From Gnetum montanum (lineage: Eukaryota > Streptophyta > Gnetopsida > Gnetales > Gnetaceae), in assembly GCA_015680685.1 (NCBI GenBank), contig MNCI01004872.1:1089882-1153881 (forward strand): DNA of 64,000 bases, in the 5' to 3' direction. Below the pieces are notes generated by a model, which saw only the letters and a program-made list of their open reading frames with translations, made no database searches and was not told the DNA's origin. Below, in pieces: positions 12,081 through 26,337 of this stretch; position 1 is the first letter of the stretch; each line of letters begins with the position of its first letter. The position numbers and the translations under genes were made by a program.

Positions 12081-15000
12081 AAGGTGTCCTTATACTATTC
12101 TAACATCTATAGATTGTATAGCATGAGTATAGTGCAAAAATGTAAGAAAATTGAAAGGATAAAGAGAGGGGTGTAGACCCATGCGATCAAAACACAATAT
12201 ATTATTTTACAGCACATCATGATTTCTTGAAGATCTAGCTAGTATACTTCCACTAATTGTACTCTATTTTTCCACATTTAGAGAACTTGATATTTAAAGA
12301 AGAAATTCCCTTTGGATTTTCTTATTTCCTTCTTAAATTATTTATAGCCTTATCTTTTTATTCCTTGTTCTACTTATGATTATTCTATTTTTGGTCCTTC
12401 TCCCTTGCTTAAAAAATAATAAATTATTTTTTCTAACTTTAATATGAAACTATAAGCCTCATCTAGGATTTGAGGATTATAGAAGAAGAGCTCCTATTGG
12501 TATTAAATTTTAAAACCTACAAGAAAGATGTAGATTAGGCCATACTCATTTCATCCTACCTTTTCTTAATGAAATAGGTTACAAAACTTCAGGTAGAAGT
12601 CCTTCAACTCTATCTCATATTATTTAAAAAAATTTAGCTCCATGATTTATAATACCTTCCTACCTAGATCTAGAAGAGATAACATTATGTTAGGTATATA
12701 TACCCAAAATAATTGATCATGGAAAAAGACAAGATAACATTAAACATACTAAATAAGTGGAAAATAAATACATGATAATGAATAAGCCATAAACCATGAG
12801 TAAATTATTAATACTAGTGAAAAGATAATTATAATGTCATAATAAAATTAAAGAAAGATAGAAAATGATAGAAGTATAGACATATGATACTAATAGGAAA
12901 GCCTACTCATAAAATATTTAGCATATAATTTATCCATCATCCAGGTACATGAAGCATAAACATAAGTAGTCTAATACATGTCCAATACATTAAAACATGA
13001 AATATCATAGATAGCATATGGGTAGAGATAAATAAATAAATAATCTAAAGTCAATGGTAATTACAATGATCCTCTTACTTCACCTAGCTCTAGCGAGTTA
13101 AAAATAAAAGAGGAGGTCAATATGAACTAAGTTAGAAACCTTGGCACAGTCTTTGGATGATTTGAAAATAAGAAGCATGGATGGGTAGATAAGGGCATGT
13201 TGACCTACAAATGCATGTCAATATAGCATAAGTACATCAAGAAACATAGATTATAAATCAATCTTGGATTAAGGAAGACATAATGATATGACAAGATCCA
13301 ACTATTTACTTTCACTCATCAACTTGCAAACAAGGAAGATAGCATGCATTGCACTCAATTTTAAGGATGAGAATCATTATCATTCATTTTTTAATCAAAA
13401 CAAAATTAAAAAATAATATGCATATGGATTTATTAATTAAGTTTTAAGTAAGTGTAGTAAGAGATCCATATTCCACTACTTACAAGTAGTGCAAGAGGCA
13501 CTATTATAAACTTTTCTCTAATGTTATGGAGGAAAACAAAGATCGGTGGTACCTAAACCATTACACTCTCCTAGAGGATGGGACTTACAATAAGTGCCAT
13601 AATAACACATTTCAATGGAGATAAAAAATTGACAACTTCAAGATGCCCATCATCAACCAACCATACAATTTGGTGCTAGTTTCTAATAAGCAATAAACAA
13701 CTAAGTATGCATAAAATCCAGTCATTGTCATTGATTGTAGAGGGAGCTACACAAAGATTAATGTAGCTCACATTATGACTATGGATTAGATAATTGACTC
13801 CAAGGTCTTACATAACAACAAAAACGTAGTTCAAAACTACATTAGACTCATCAAAAAGGTATTCAAAATCATCAAACATAGTATTAATAATAATTTGTGT
13901 CAATGACTATGAAAATCCCAAATGGATGGCCCATAAAACATGATCACTATCTCAATGTTAATGTGAAATTGTTGATTTTTTGTGCCTAAATATGGTATCA
14001 CTTCCATAGGATGGGTTTTCCCCAAAGATAAATTTCTTAATGATTAATAGTTACTTCTTCATTAGAAGTTGATTTTCATTTTTAGGGATCACTCATTGCC
14101 ATAGGTTAACCCTTCCAAGTAGGCACAACTTTAGAGAAGTCACTCTCTTTGTGTAGTCACTACTTTAGATAGGTTGCCTCTTTGTCATAGATCATCCCTT
14201 ATATGATTATTGAGGCATCAAGCTAACATTTAGATGGATATTTATCATATCTTCCTAGATGAAAGTGTGAGAATGAAAATATGTCAATGATATTACAATG
14301 GTTAACTATGCACTACTAAACTATTATAAAAATACCCATATCACATGTAAAGAAAGGTAAAGAAGATAAAATATTCAAACAACACAAAATGGTATAAAGA
14401 CATGAAAGCTTAGCTTTATGAAAAAATGTAAAATCCATCAATAAAATTTACAAGATGATTATTCTGACATCAATACAAGAGTTGTACATACATCACACAT
14501 GTCCAAAAATGTTGAATTACAGTTTTTTCATAAAAACCTAGCTTCATAAAAATGTCATAACACATAAATTTTAGTAATTCAAATATTCAAAATAGTGCAT
14601 ATAAATATCTCATCATTTTTTGTGCAAAGTAAGATCCAAAAGTATGCATTAAATATTCATAAATTAAAATATGAAAAATCCCCAATCCACCAATAAAACT
14701 CAAAACCTATTAAACTAGAAAATACATGATAAGATGCTAAGACATCTTACTTGGAATAAGAAGAACAAAATCTAGGAAGAAAAACACATGAACATAGCCA
14801 CATATGAACTATGTACATACATATTCAATTATGCTTAGCATAATACCACCATGAGCATTAACTCAAGTAGATCTTTTGTGTAAAATTTCAATGGATGTCA
14901 ATAGTTTTGAAAAGAATGGAATATGTGGATTTAATAGAAAAAATATTCTAAAAATATGAATTTAGAAACCCTACTACTTTTCTAGAAATAAACTTCAAAA

Positions 15001-15899
15001 GAATAACCTTGGCTTATATAACTCATGTAGATTTAATAAGTTCTAATAAAATACTCAATTTAATTCTTCATAAAGTCATCCATAAAAATAAATTTATAAA
15101 TTCAATTAATAACATACGATACACATTCATAAATATAACCTATACATGTAATTCACTTGTCAACCATGCTCCAAGCCATGCCACATCATGGAAAATATCA
15201 AACTGAATTGGTAGGTTAGTGAATACTAGGTAATAATGGAAAATCATGCATGATATAAATAGACATAAATCATTAAATACAAGGCTAGGAATCAAAACTA
15301 TCTAATAATCATAAACTAAAAATGGTAATGTACATCCATGAGTTTAATCAGCGATACAAATCCAAGAATATAATAATAACTTCGACATCAAAAAATGTGA
15401 GGTGTTATATGATGATCTATTTTCTTTGCCTAAAGTACTCATATTTTTTCTTGACATGAATTACATTAAGAATAAATCCCTTACACGCTATTGGTTTTGC
15501 ACTAAGTAGAAGTGATATTGCTTTTACCATCAAATAAAACTCATATCTTCAATTTTTAAGTTAGAAATTGATATTGTTATGTGACTATGTACTTCCTCAA
15601 TTCAAAATGGTTATTTAATATTTTCAACAGAACTTCAAAGGCACATGCATCATTCACATCATTTGAAGAATTTTAGCTTAACATAAGGAAGCATTAATTC
15701 ATGCCTAAATGTTCTTTCATGGATAATCTCATCTTCATCATATATATTGAAAACTCTAGATGTGATATAGGAAAGATCCACTAATGAGCTCTTGGAGATC
15801 TTACATGAAGCTTCCAATTCCTCCTTAAAATGCTAGGACCATAGCATGCTTCATTAGTGTAGGAACATCTCTTCCAATTCCCTTATTCTTTCCTATGTG
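12081..15899. other. AT-rich stretch without recognisable gene
   Basis: No long frame, RNA gene or element end could be identified. A sequence ATATAACACCTCACATTTTT, read on the minus strand near 15,390-15,408, resembles the start of some plant gypsy LTRs and recurs on + near 21,280, but no second end was found for either. Confidence 0.4.
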
Positions 15900-16725
15900 T
15901 ATGTTTTGTAGGTTTTAAACACTAGAGAGACATCTTTGAGGACTAGAATATGTCTTGGTTGAAGCCTAGGAGTGATAGGAGATGTCTAGAGTTCAAAGTA
16001 GATGTCTTGCTATTGGAATTGATATCTCAGGTTAAACATCTCTCCAAAACCTAAGATTTCTTGGACAAGACATCTCAAGCAAGACATCTTGCTAGTTCTA
16101 GAAACATTTTAGCAACAAGAAGATACATCTTGGAAACATGGTAGATGTATTTCTAGAGAGTTGGGTTGGCATAGAGATGTATTTCCAGGGTCAAAGATGA
16201 CCCGTATGAATGGGGAAACTTCAAAAAACACTTGTTCAATTAAAACAATAGTCAGAATATGATGAAAAAGGATGGAAATAGATAGAGAGAAGATGAGAAA
16301 ACTTGAAAAACATTTGAAGAGGCTCAAGTTGAGTTGAGAAAATATTTCTAGGTTTATTATCTTTTGGTTTGTCTTAAATATTGTTGTAGTTACCATTGTT
16401 GGTGTGAGAAGAGCTCTTGTGTGTGTGAAGAGCTAGGGAACAAAGAGTAGGTGAGCACTTTGAGCAAGTGTAATTGCTAATTGAATCTCCAAGACTAACT
16501 TGTGGTGTGTCAATTTGTGTGTTCTCTTCTCTTGTGTCTTACTTGTGAATTAATGTGTTTGTCAGTTTATGTGTTTGTGGATTTCTGAGAACCAATTATA
16601 ATCTTCTAATAAATTAATTAAAGATTGCTAGTTTTTTTATTTTCTAGAAACTAGTTTTATCTTTGTATAATATATAGATTTATTTCTTTAAGGTGATTTA
16701 TTTGTGGAGTGAACTTGCCCCAACA
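15900..16725 (+). repeat. Probable 5' LTR (right part) of a chromovirus-like element
   Basis: The segment ends in CCCCAACA at 16,725, four bases before a degenerate initiator-methionine primer site, which sets the right end. Its left part carries an AGATGTCT/AGACATCT array (15,925-16,180), as expected for U3. The left boundary and a TATA box were not placed, so the start is approximate. Confidence 0.5.
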
Positions 16726-16728
16726 TTT

Positions 16729-16742
16729 TTAGTATCAGAGTC
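16729..16742 (+). other. Degenerate primer binding site, initiator tRNA-Met type
   Basis: TTAGTATCAGAGTC differs from the usual plant TTGGTATCAGAGCC by two transitions. It lies just inside the LTR end, as required for priming of minus-strand synthesis. Confidence 0.65.
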
Positions 16743-16859
16743 TAGTTTTATTATTTCATGGAAATTGGTTAAGAATTTTGTTAGTTCTAGAAGGCACATA
16801 AGAAGAAATAAGTGCAAGCCATAAATTGAGACATGAAGAGCATGAAGTATATCTTCTAG

Positions 16860-17900
16860 ATGATTGTTTCTTTTTTAGATGAAATCAACACAAAGGTAGA
16901 TAAGAATGTTGGTCCTAGCCATATCCATATGTGTGAAGTTAAAGAACATATTTGTTTACATGAAGAAGTTTCACAACTAGGTAAAGATGAAGTGGATGAA
17001 GAGGAAGGACAATCTAAATATGGAAGTGTAGGAAACCATTAGATAAGTATTTCAATGGAAGGAAATCCTATTACGTAGATGAAAAATCCAAGGACTCTAA
17101 TGGTGTTAAACACTTTTTCTTTAGGCAAGATTGATGAGAAAGATAAGTCAAGACTCTCGTATCTAGAACTGAAGACTTTCAATGGTGTAGAGGGAACCAA
17201 TGCTTTTGTGAGTTGGCTAAAGAATCTTGAAAGGAACTTCTAGTTGGAAGAGGTATCAAATAACATGAAACTACCTATTAATAAATCCATATTATAGGGT
17301 ATGACTTCTACTTGGTGGGAAAAGGAGTTTGAGGGTTATGAAAGATGAAAAAGTCAACCTATCAGAGATTGAGATCCAATGAAATATAGGTTGAAGAAAA
17401 AATTCGAATAGTCTCATCAAAGACAAAAAACCATTATAAAGTTGAAATTCATAAGCTAGGTTGATAAGAATGTCAAGGAATTCGACACCAAATTTTGTTA
17501 TCTATTCCATCAAGCTATGGTGAACTAGGAGGATTATGAACATTCTTTAATCATTTTAGGAGGTTTTAAATTGATGTACTAGTAGGAGTTATCTTTTTAT
17601 GATCCAAAAACTCTTAATAAGGCTTATGATTTAGCACTCAAGGCTAAGAGGAAGTTAGGTGGATTTAGAAATAGGATCAAACAAACTTCTAAAGGGAGGA
17701 AGAAGGGATATAGATCTACGAAAGGATCCAAGACCAAATTAGAAGACAAGAAGGAAAGCCAAGATAAGAAGACTAAAAGGGATGATGAAAAGAGAAAAAC
17801 CAAGAAGTACTAAGGAAGTGGAGACAAAGGTCAAGATAGTAGTTCATCAAAAATCGAGTGCTTCAAGTGTGAAGAATGAGAACACAAGAAATGGAAATTT
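16860..17900 (+). pseudogene. Degenerate chromovirus-type gag
   Basis: From about 17,165 the text LELKTFNGVEGTNAFVSWL and LNKAYDLALKAKRKLGG (near 17,610-17,655) matches gag of chromovirus-type gypsy elements, followed by a lysine-rich tail. Near 17,857 CFKCEE-stop-EHKKW is a zinc knuckle (CX2C...H) with a stop inside it. A 60-codon open stretch at 16,860-17,042 forms the N-terminal part. At least seven stops interrupt the frame. Confidence 0.75.
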
Positions 17901-18069
17901 TCACTTCACAATGAAGCCAACAGTAAGGAGGTACAAACCATGGAGGTGGGAGAGAAATCAAGCCAAGATCTTTAGAAAGGTAATCCTAATGCTCCAAAAA
18001 TTAAGGATATCTATGAATTAAATTCATACGCATCCATGAGGAACATAAATTGAGAAGATCATCCTAATA

Positions 18070-19960
18070 TGAAATTGTTGTTCTAAATTGAGGCTAGTTG
18101 TTTTCTTAGTGGGAAATGGATTAATGTTTTAATTAATTGGGGAGCCTAAGAAAATGTTATTTCTTCTAGGGTAGTTGCTAGATGGGTTTAGTAACTAGTC
18201 CTTATCCTAGACCCTATAAGATGCATTGGTTATCTAGAGATTTTTCCCAAGAGGTAAGGGAATAATGTACTTTGAAATTAAAATTGGAAGTTTTCATGAT
18301 GTGGTGAAATGTGATGTACTTCCAATAGATTATGTTGATTTAATTATTAGTAGAGCTTGGAATTTTAACAATAGTGGTTAGTTTGAAGGAGTAAGAAATG
18401 TGTGGAGTGTTGCTAGACTTGATGGAATCTATAACTTGATTCCTATGATAGTAGAACAAGTAAGGTATCAAATGTTACTTAATGCTTCCTTAATCCTTCT
18501 AAGAGAGAGGGGATTTAAGGATCATGATGAAATTGATTTTGATTTTACTATTATGATAACAATTGCTATTAACCATGAAAATGTGTATGTTGAACTTTTT
18601 ATAGGTGTGCTAGGCTTTAAAGAGAATGTTTTAAAGGTGTTTAAAGGGAAATTGGATGAAATACCACTGATAAAGAATTCACAACATTATATTAACTTCA
18701 TTCTTGATGTTACCATTCAAAATTAGAGAGGTTACTAGATGGCACTAAATCATAGGGTTAAATTACGAACATAAGTTGAGGAGTTACTTGGAAATGGCTT
18801 TGCAAGGGAATCCATTTCACCTTGTGTAGTTCCAGTGGTGCTAGTGCTAAAGAAGGATAGTGATGAATGGAGGATGTGTATTGATTCTAAGGTAGTGAAG
18901 AGGATACAATAAGGTACAAGTTTTCTATACAAGGATGGATGATATCTTTGATGCCCTACCAATGTAGAGAATTTTAGAAAAATTGATTTAAAGAGTGGTT
19001 ACCATCAAATTAGAATTAATCCTAGTGATGAGTGGAAGATAGTTTTCAAGAAACTTGATGGATTGTTTTAGTGGTTATTGATTCCATTTAGGCTAAAGAA
19101 TGCACCTACTACATTTATGAGGTTCATGCACAAGGTAATAAAGGACTTAATTGGTAAGAAATGTATTATATTTTTTAGCAATATTTTTGTTTATAGCTCT
19201 AATGAGAAAGAATAGTTGGATCACTTGAGGATGGTGTGTCTTAAGTTGGAGAAGGCATAGTTGGTGATCAATGCGAAGAAAATTCATTTATTCAATAGAG
19301 AAATCACATATTTTAAGCATGTGATTTTTAAAAAATAAGATTCAAATAGAAGCTACCAAGGTGAAGGCTATTAGGAATTAGCCAACTCATATGAATGTTG
19401 GGGAGTTAAGATCATTTCTTGGTTTAGTAGGTTTCTATAGATGGTTCATCAAAACCTTTAGTGATATTTCATGGTCTATGTTTACTTTGTTGAAGAAAAA
19501 TAAGAACTTTAGATGCAATAATAAAACCCAAGGGATTTTTAGCTTATTGAAAGGAAAGATTACTAATGAACCTATGCTTGTAATTCTAGATGTTTAGAAG
19601 CTTTTTTAGATGGAGGTGAATGCAAGTGAACTTGCCATTGGTGGGGTACTTTCACAAGAAGGTTGGGCTATTGCTTTCTTTTAAAAAAGTTGAATGAGTC
19701 AAGGAAAAATTATAGTATATATAAGAAGGAATTATACATTATTCTTCAAGAAATCAAGCATTGGAGGCATTATTCATTTCCCAAAGAGTTTACTTTTATG
19801 ATGGATCATAAAGCACTTTAATTTCTAAACTCACAAAAGAAGTTGAATGTAAATAACATGAAGTGGGTTGCATAGTTACATGAGTTTAATTTTGTGTTGA
19901 AGCAAAAAAAATGAAAAAGCTAATGTGGTGGTTGAGGCATTATCTAGTATGCATGTGGTG
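18070..19960 (+). pseudogene. Degenerate chromovirus-type protease, RT and RNase H
   Basis: A relic of protease is suggested at 18,070-18,380. RT is clear: NGFARESISPCVVPVVLVL near 18,795-18,850 is the chromovirus GLIRES(M/L)SPCA block, then [19 protein letters not shown] near 18,980-19,035, PFRLKNAPTTFMR near 19,087-19,125, and the catalytic box as FFSNIFVYSS near 19,170-19,200. Both catalytic aspartates of the YxDD motif are replaced (S-N), so the enzyme is dead. RNase H-like text continues to about 19,960 (MDHKALQFLN-like at 19,803). Several stops and frame changes. Confidence 0.8.
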
Positions 19961-20059
19961 TATTTTAGTGTACGTCATATAGAAGGAATGGATGATTTTG
20001 CTTCTTTGTATGAACATGATGATGATTTTGGGTAGGTTTGAAGAAGTTTCAAAGAACCA

Positions 20060-20505
20060 TTGATAAGTAGGATAGAATAGTGGAGGTACTATCACATTCA
20101 AGATGAACTGTTACTTAAGAATAAAAGGTATGTGTTTCTAATTTATGATTAGGAAAAATATTTTATTTGAAAAGCATCATGGTGGCATGGTAGGTTACAT
20201 GGGTAAGGATAACATTGGAACTTGTGGATAGGCACTATTTTTGACATGGAATGATAATAGAAGTTTCAAAATATATGAAGGAGTACTTGACATATCAATA
20301 TTTCAAAGGAGGTAAAGGTTTGGACGGACATTATATTTATTTTTCAATTCCCACAAGTTCATGGGAAAGTGTGTCAATAGAGTTCGTGAGTGATATTCCA
20401 AAGACCAAAAGTAGGAATTATGCAATTTTTGTTGTTATGAATAGGTTCTTCAAGATGTCACATTTTATTCCATGCAAGAATATGAGTGATGCTTTTTGTA
20501 GGTAA
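20060..20505 (+). pseudogene. Truncated chromovirus-type integrase
   Basis: The open stretch 20,251-20,505 reads CQ.CKGGK-like text, then SWESVSIEFVSDIP and IFVVMNRFFKMSHFIPCK, containing the first catalytic aspartate position (here FVSD) and the KMSHFIPC block typical of chromoviral integrase. Homology stops abruptly at about 20,505; the second aspartate, the glutamate and any chromodomain are missing. The break may be a recombination or insertion boundary. Confidence 0.75.
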
Positions 20506-23500
20506 CTACATGAAGTTGCAAGTTGCAGTAGCTTGTAGTCTCACACTATGAGTAGGTTCAAGTTGTAGCTGCTCTTATCCAAATTTTTTCCTAAAAATTG
20601 AAAACCTTCAATGTGCATTTAGAGATAAACTAGAATCCCTTGGATGTGGTTTTATATCATAGGACCTATTTGAAGCCCATTTGGCAAAATTTCTACCTTA
20701 CATTGACTTGTAGCCTAACCAAAAGCATATGAAGGATGCCACTATGACCTCCTACAAGTCATAGGTACTCATAGTTAAATGAAATAGAGCCATTAATAAC
20801 TAGGGTGGCTAGTTGTGCTTGTAAACAATCATAGTTAGCTCTAAAATAGAGGAATAATCTTATCAATGAGATAGTGATCAGCTATAGTCAGATACAGTTC
20901 CATTAGTACTAACTTAAATTACTAGTGTGAGCTACTATGATCCACAATTAGCCACATTTCGAGTAAATCTAGAGCACTATGACTTGTTAGTGTAACTAGT
21001 GACCCTAACCATGGCTTTATTAAGGGATGTGATACACTTCTATACTTCACAACTTATAGTAAAGGCATACTTGCTACATTATTCTTGAAGAGAATACTAC
21101 TTATACTAGATTAAAATTATGAGCACAATGTTTTAGGTTTAGCATTGAAATTTGTGATTTTTATCTTTTGGTATCAACTATGAGATACAACAACTTGTAT
21201 TTACTAGGTAGAATTTTTAATGATGTTGGATAAGCAATTGTGACTATCTAAGAGTCACAATGTAACACCATACTAATTATACTATAACACCTCATATTTT
21301 TCATTGCCTGGTATATATGTTCCTTTACCAAGATTATGTTGCTTAATTCTTGAGTGTATTTTGCACGTTAGTAGTTTGATATATTTTATACATAGACACT
21401 TGTTATTTCATATTAATGAGCTTTCTAATGCATGTATGAATTAATGTTATTATACATATTTTTGATATCTATCTATGTATGTGAATGTATGTATGTATTT
21501 CCATTCAACAAATGTGTACTAATCCTATTTCTAAGTTTGACAGGATTTCATGATAGGTTTGATTAGGAGCATGTCATGAGTTTTGATCAATGGTTTACTT
21601 GATATTCCTTAGTGAATATGTTATGGCTTGGTTTAACATCTTATGTTGGTAGCCACTTGAGTCATATTTAATTTAATTTAATTATTTTAATATTTCTTAT
21701 TTTATGAGATTTATTAGGATATCTTTTGATAGTGGTTTATTAGCACATGATTTATTAATTTTTGGTATCTGTGAATGTTATATGAGAGTAGAAGAAGTTA
21801 TGTATGTGATGAGAGAGATTAATAAAAGTATTCTTTTAGTTCAACTCTTTTTTTTTATAATTGGTCAATTTTTCATTTTCCATGAATTTTAATAATCTTT
21901 CATCAAAACTTACATGCCTCTTTCATTCCGAACATCTTGATGCTTTTGAAAAGATGATGGATAGGTACTCCTTGAGATTAAAGCTTATGGAATTCAAATA
22001 AATTATGCTTTTGATTGGATATTTGCTGTGTTCATTATTTTCATGTTTCTTTCATTGTACAATTTATTAGGTATGTAATATTGGTTCCTTTTCCATTTTA
22101 TTTTGTATATGTAGGTTTTATGCATACTATGTGATATTAGTTTTGTAAATTGATTTCTTAAATTTTATGTGTGTTTATGGAAAATATGAGTATTATTTTT
22201 TACTATTTGAGAAAGAAGATTTATGTAATTCTAATTTAGATTAATATTTATGTAGAAATAATTTTTGGATTTATAGGTTTCTTGATTTGGTATTTTGTTT
22301 GCCTGTAATTTCCTTTCCTTGATCTAGGGTTTCAAGGCATAGAGAATTAGTTTTGCAATTAGATGTTGATTAGTAAAATATCTATATATTTTTCATATTT
22401 TTTGATTAAGGTTAAATATATATCTTTGTAGAATCCTTATGAAATTATTTACAATTTAGAAAAAATAAAATCCTAAAATGTGTATTATAATTTTAGTTAT
22501 TAGCCATTCTTCTAACCTATCTAAAAATGTAGAAATTTTCATGGTACTAATTTGGGATACTATATCTTGCAAAATACAAAGAATCAGACTCTAAAATTTT
22601 ATATTTATATTTAAATATATAATGGATTTGAGATACAAATCAAAGCACTTAAAATAATATGTTATGATGGAGTTATAATTTTCTTTCTCTCTATTTTCTA
22701 GACTTACATTACTCTTAGTAGCATATACTTGAAAAATTCTATCTTTCAACTTGTAGTAGATCTTGATTTTAGATAAATATTTACCTTTTAAATTAATTTT
22801 TAATTATAATAAAATTTTATGCTATCTTTGATTTAAATTCATTTTAATATTAGTCACCTTTTGTATTTTTTTTTAGGTTGATTCATAAAGCATAAATTCA
22901 TGGATTAATCTCTCTTCATATGATAGATATATTTTTAAAATTTTAGTGAAAACTAGATATACATATTATTTTTCATATTAAACATAAATATTTAGAAAAT
23001 TAAAGGTAATGATAGAGTTATAATAGTCTTACCTACTATTACACATTTAGACTATGATCAGATTCTAGACTTAATGTGGAGTCATAGAGACCTTTATACC
23101 CTATGCTAAAATAAAATGTTTGGTTATGTGTGGTCATGTTTCAAATATGATGTATTGATATTACTCTATTATTTCCTCTTTTATTTTTGTTACTTTTTTT
23201 TATCCCCTTTGAGCATTTTTCTATTTGATTTGTGAAATTGGATTTGTTGGCATGTCGACCTTGGCTTGCGATCAATTATTGGATCTTTTGGTTGTTTTGA
23301 AACATGGTGGATAGTTGGGTATCTTGATTTTTTTTTATTTTCAATAATAATTTTTGTTTTTCTAAAACTGAGATTTGATTTTTCATGTTTATTTTATTGT
23401 TGGGTATTTGAATAATGAAGCTAGCATAAGTTATGTGGTTAGTTGAATATGGGCTTCCTAGAGATGTTTGGTGATTGATCCATAATGAGATGCATTAGTG

Positions 23501-25253
23501 TGGATTTTTTTGTAGGCCCCATCCTAAATAAGATTTTGATTTCATGGTTTATTATTCTTTTTTTTTAATACTTTCAAAACATTAGAAGTGAGTCTTAATA
23601 GACATCTCAAGCATTATTAATTTGTGAATGTATGAAGTAAGTCTTGGAGATGTTTCTCATTTAATTTGAGACTAATAATGAATCCATGAGCATGGTAGTT
23701 AAGATATATGGTTTGGATATATTTTGGCTTTATATTTTCAAAAATTGTACATAAGTACTTTGATACACATTTAACATTGAGTGTGGTGCATGCTCAATTG
23801 TGGGGGGTGGGGGCTTTGTCGTGGGGAGTGATAATTTATTTTAGTAATGTTTGGTTTTGATTGATATGACTGTATGATTTTGATTGTTGGTTATGTGCCT
23901 TTGCTAAGATGTTTTGTATAATATCTATGCTCCACCTAGGTACCATGAGATTTTTCCATTTTTCTATTAGAGATTATGGCAAGATTTCTTGATTAGTTCT
24001 ATATTGATATTTCCTTTTTATTATAGGTTGACTATATTGGGTAAAGATTGGAGATCTTGGATATCTTATTGATTTGTATCTAGAGTAATTGATGATGTCA
24101 TATTTTCATGTTCTATCTTTGAATATTTATGGGTTAGGTATTTTAGCATTATATGAGACAATATTTCCTTTTTTCCCAACTTTAGGATTTATGGATTTTG
24201 TATGGGCTAGATCTTTGATATTATGCTAATCATATATCTATAGAGGTATCTACGCTTGTAGCTTATTTATTTTCATTATTCATTACATAATTTTGGATAA
24301 ACAATTTGCATTATTATCTATATAGTAAGATTCAATTTCCAACATATATGTTCAATATAATTTTATAATTACATATTCTTTTTCTTCCATTGTTTAGTTT
24401 CATCTTTCAAGGAGTCATGGCTTCATGCTAGGTTCCTTTGTCCTCCTTTCACTATGTAGTTCATTACTTATCTTGCAATTTGTTAGGATTAATCATTCAT
24501 TAAGGATTTTACCCAATGAAAGGCTCTTCAACCGAAGATTTAAAAAGAACGATGTCACCTAAAGAATAAAAAAATATACAAAAAGATGTTGGATACCAAG
24601 AAAAATATAATAGGAAAAGTAGTAGGCTTCCATCTATAAAAATAAGAACATAAGGGCAGAAAAATGTTGAGAAAAAAGATAAAAATATTATAAAACAATG
24701 ATAATAAGATGATGCATATAAAGCCTAATGTGCCAAATAATAAATATAGTTTAAAGCCCTATTTCTCATCCAAAAAATTACCTTAATAAGATACCAAAAA
24801 ATACAATGACATAAAGACTAGAGAATTACATAACATGAAAGTTACATAGTACGATAAACACATCAAAAGACATTAGACTCTAACGATAGCAATGAACTAC
24901 TAAATAATAATGGCTAAGTGAAAAAGGGAGAAAAATGATAGAAAGAAAAATAAGCTTCTAGAGATAATTCTAGGATGATAAAATTCTAAAAACATCATTG
25001 AATGCTATTTTCAAACTTTTGGATGTTCCAAGAAGCCATAGAAGCTATAATTTCTACTATTTTCTTAATTTTCCATTATTGAGAGGCTAGGAGTTGCTTT
25101 ATAAAAGTTGATGTTTCAAAGTGAATTAAAATATGACATTAAAATTTACTAGGACTTACATTATGATCCATGAAAGAGGTCATGATTGACTAAGAATGGA
25201 TTCTTGAAGTTCTCATGGACCAGTTAAGTAACTTTATCTTCTAGACCATCATC
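20506..25253. other. AT-rich stretch, no gene seen; possible LTR-start motif at 23,829
   Basis: I find no coding region. A purine-rich tract at 23,800-23,828 (GTGGGGGGTGGGGG, then GTCGTGGGGAG) is followed directly by TGATAATTT, which has the look of a polypurine tract plus LTR start like the one at 10,512-10,523. No matching second LTR was found. TATAACACCTCATATTTTT near 21,280 is another LTR-start-like sequence. Confidence 0.35.
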
Positions 25254-25258
25254 CTTTG

Positions 25259-26332
25259 TGATGAGTGGCAAGGTACCCCTACACTCAACCATACGAAATG
25301 AGCATAGCACACGTGATCTGGTTGAACTCTGCAGACTAAATGCCTACACGCTTCATGGAACACTTAAGGTTAACGATTCATTTTCTTCCTAGACTTACTT
25401 GTAGTTGTCATGGTGTATGGTTAAGTAAGTCCGAGTTATATGATTTTTATAGTCTTTTATGTTTTTCTCCTATGCTATTGAGGTGAAGGATTGAGAAACT
25501 AACTAACTCTAACTAATGAACTAAGTCTAAATTAACTAGCGTTAGCATCTGTTCCCACTTACTATACACACCTTGAACCGATGCAACTGTGGCTACCAAA
25601 CGCTAATTGTCACTGAGATTACCACGCGTAACGCACGTGCTCGAAGTGGTCATACTGAGGTACTTAACTAGGAGGAAAGGGTTGAGAGAATCTAAGCTAG
25701 CCTAAGTGCGATGAGAAGTTAATTCCTTGACTAATCGTACACATCTTGGTGCATGACTACCACTGGGATTACCAAGTGTAGATCCTAGATACGCCACTGG
25801 GTTACCAAGTAGTCCCATTAGATGCTCGTAATCAAGTTGTACTCATATCGCATGCGATGAGTAGCTGATCCCTTGACTAACCGTACACATCCTTAGATGC
25901 CCGTAACCAAGTCATACTCATACTGCGTTCTAGGAGTTTAAGGGTGAGAGAGAAATCAATAAATAAAACCTATTCCATGCACTGCAAGGTTTATCCAAGA
26001 AGTTTGTCTTTATTGCCATACACAACTTGTGTTCAGGTACAATGTTGCTCGAATAAAGATCCATTCACTTTAGGACTCCTACTGCGGGCACATGGAAAAT
26101 AATCTATCTCTAGAGTGATCAAACTGCCAAAGTTTCCCTACTTCTGGCTAGGATGAGGAAACAAGGGAGAGCTGCCTCTTATTTATAGATATGGCAGCGG
26201 ACTGCGATATCATGTACGTGATATCGTAAGGGACGACGCAATATCGTGTATGTGATATTATGTATGCAATATCCGATGGGATGGGATATCACAGCAGCCG
26301 CAATATCGCATATGCGATATCGCATCTCATCA
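25259..26332 (-). repeat. Solo LTR with 5-bp target duplication
   Basis: Ends are TGATGAG...CTCATCA (7-bp inverted ends), flanked by CTTTG at 25,254-25,258 and again at 26,333-26,337. No primer site or purine tract adjoins either end, so this is a solo LTR left by LTR-LTR recombination. Read on the minus strand, U3 (26,195-26,332) holds eight GCGATATC-like words in about 135 bases, then a TATA box CTATAAATA near 26,190, then R/U5 matching the LTR at 10,523-11,458. The right end is the U3 end. Confidence 0.85.
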
Positions 26333-26337
26333 CTTTG

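Noticed and set aside
16109-16396. 95-codon minus frame
   Set aside because: It lies in the LTR of the chromovirus-like element and has no recognisable motif.
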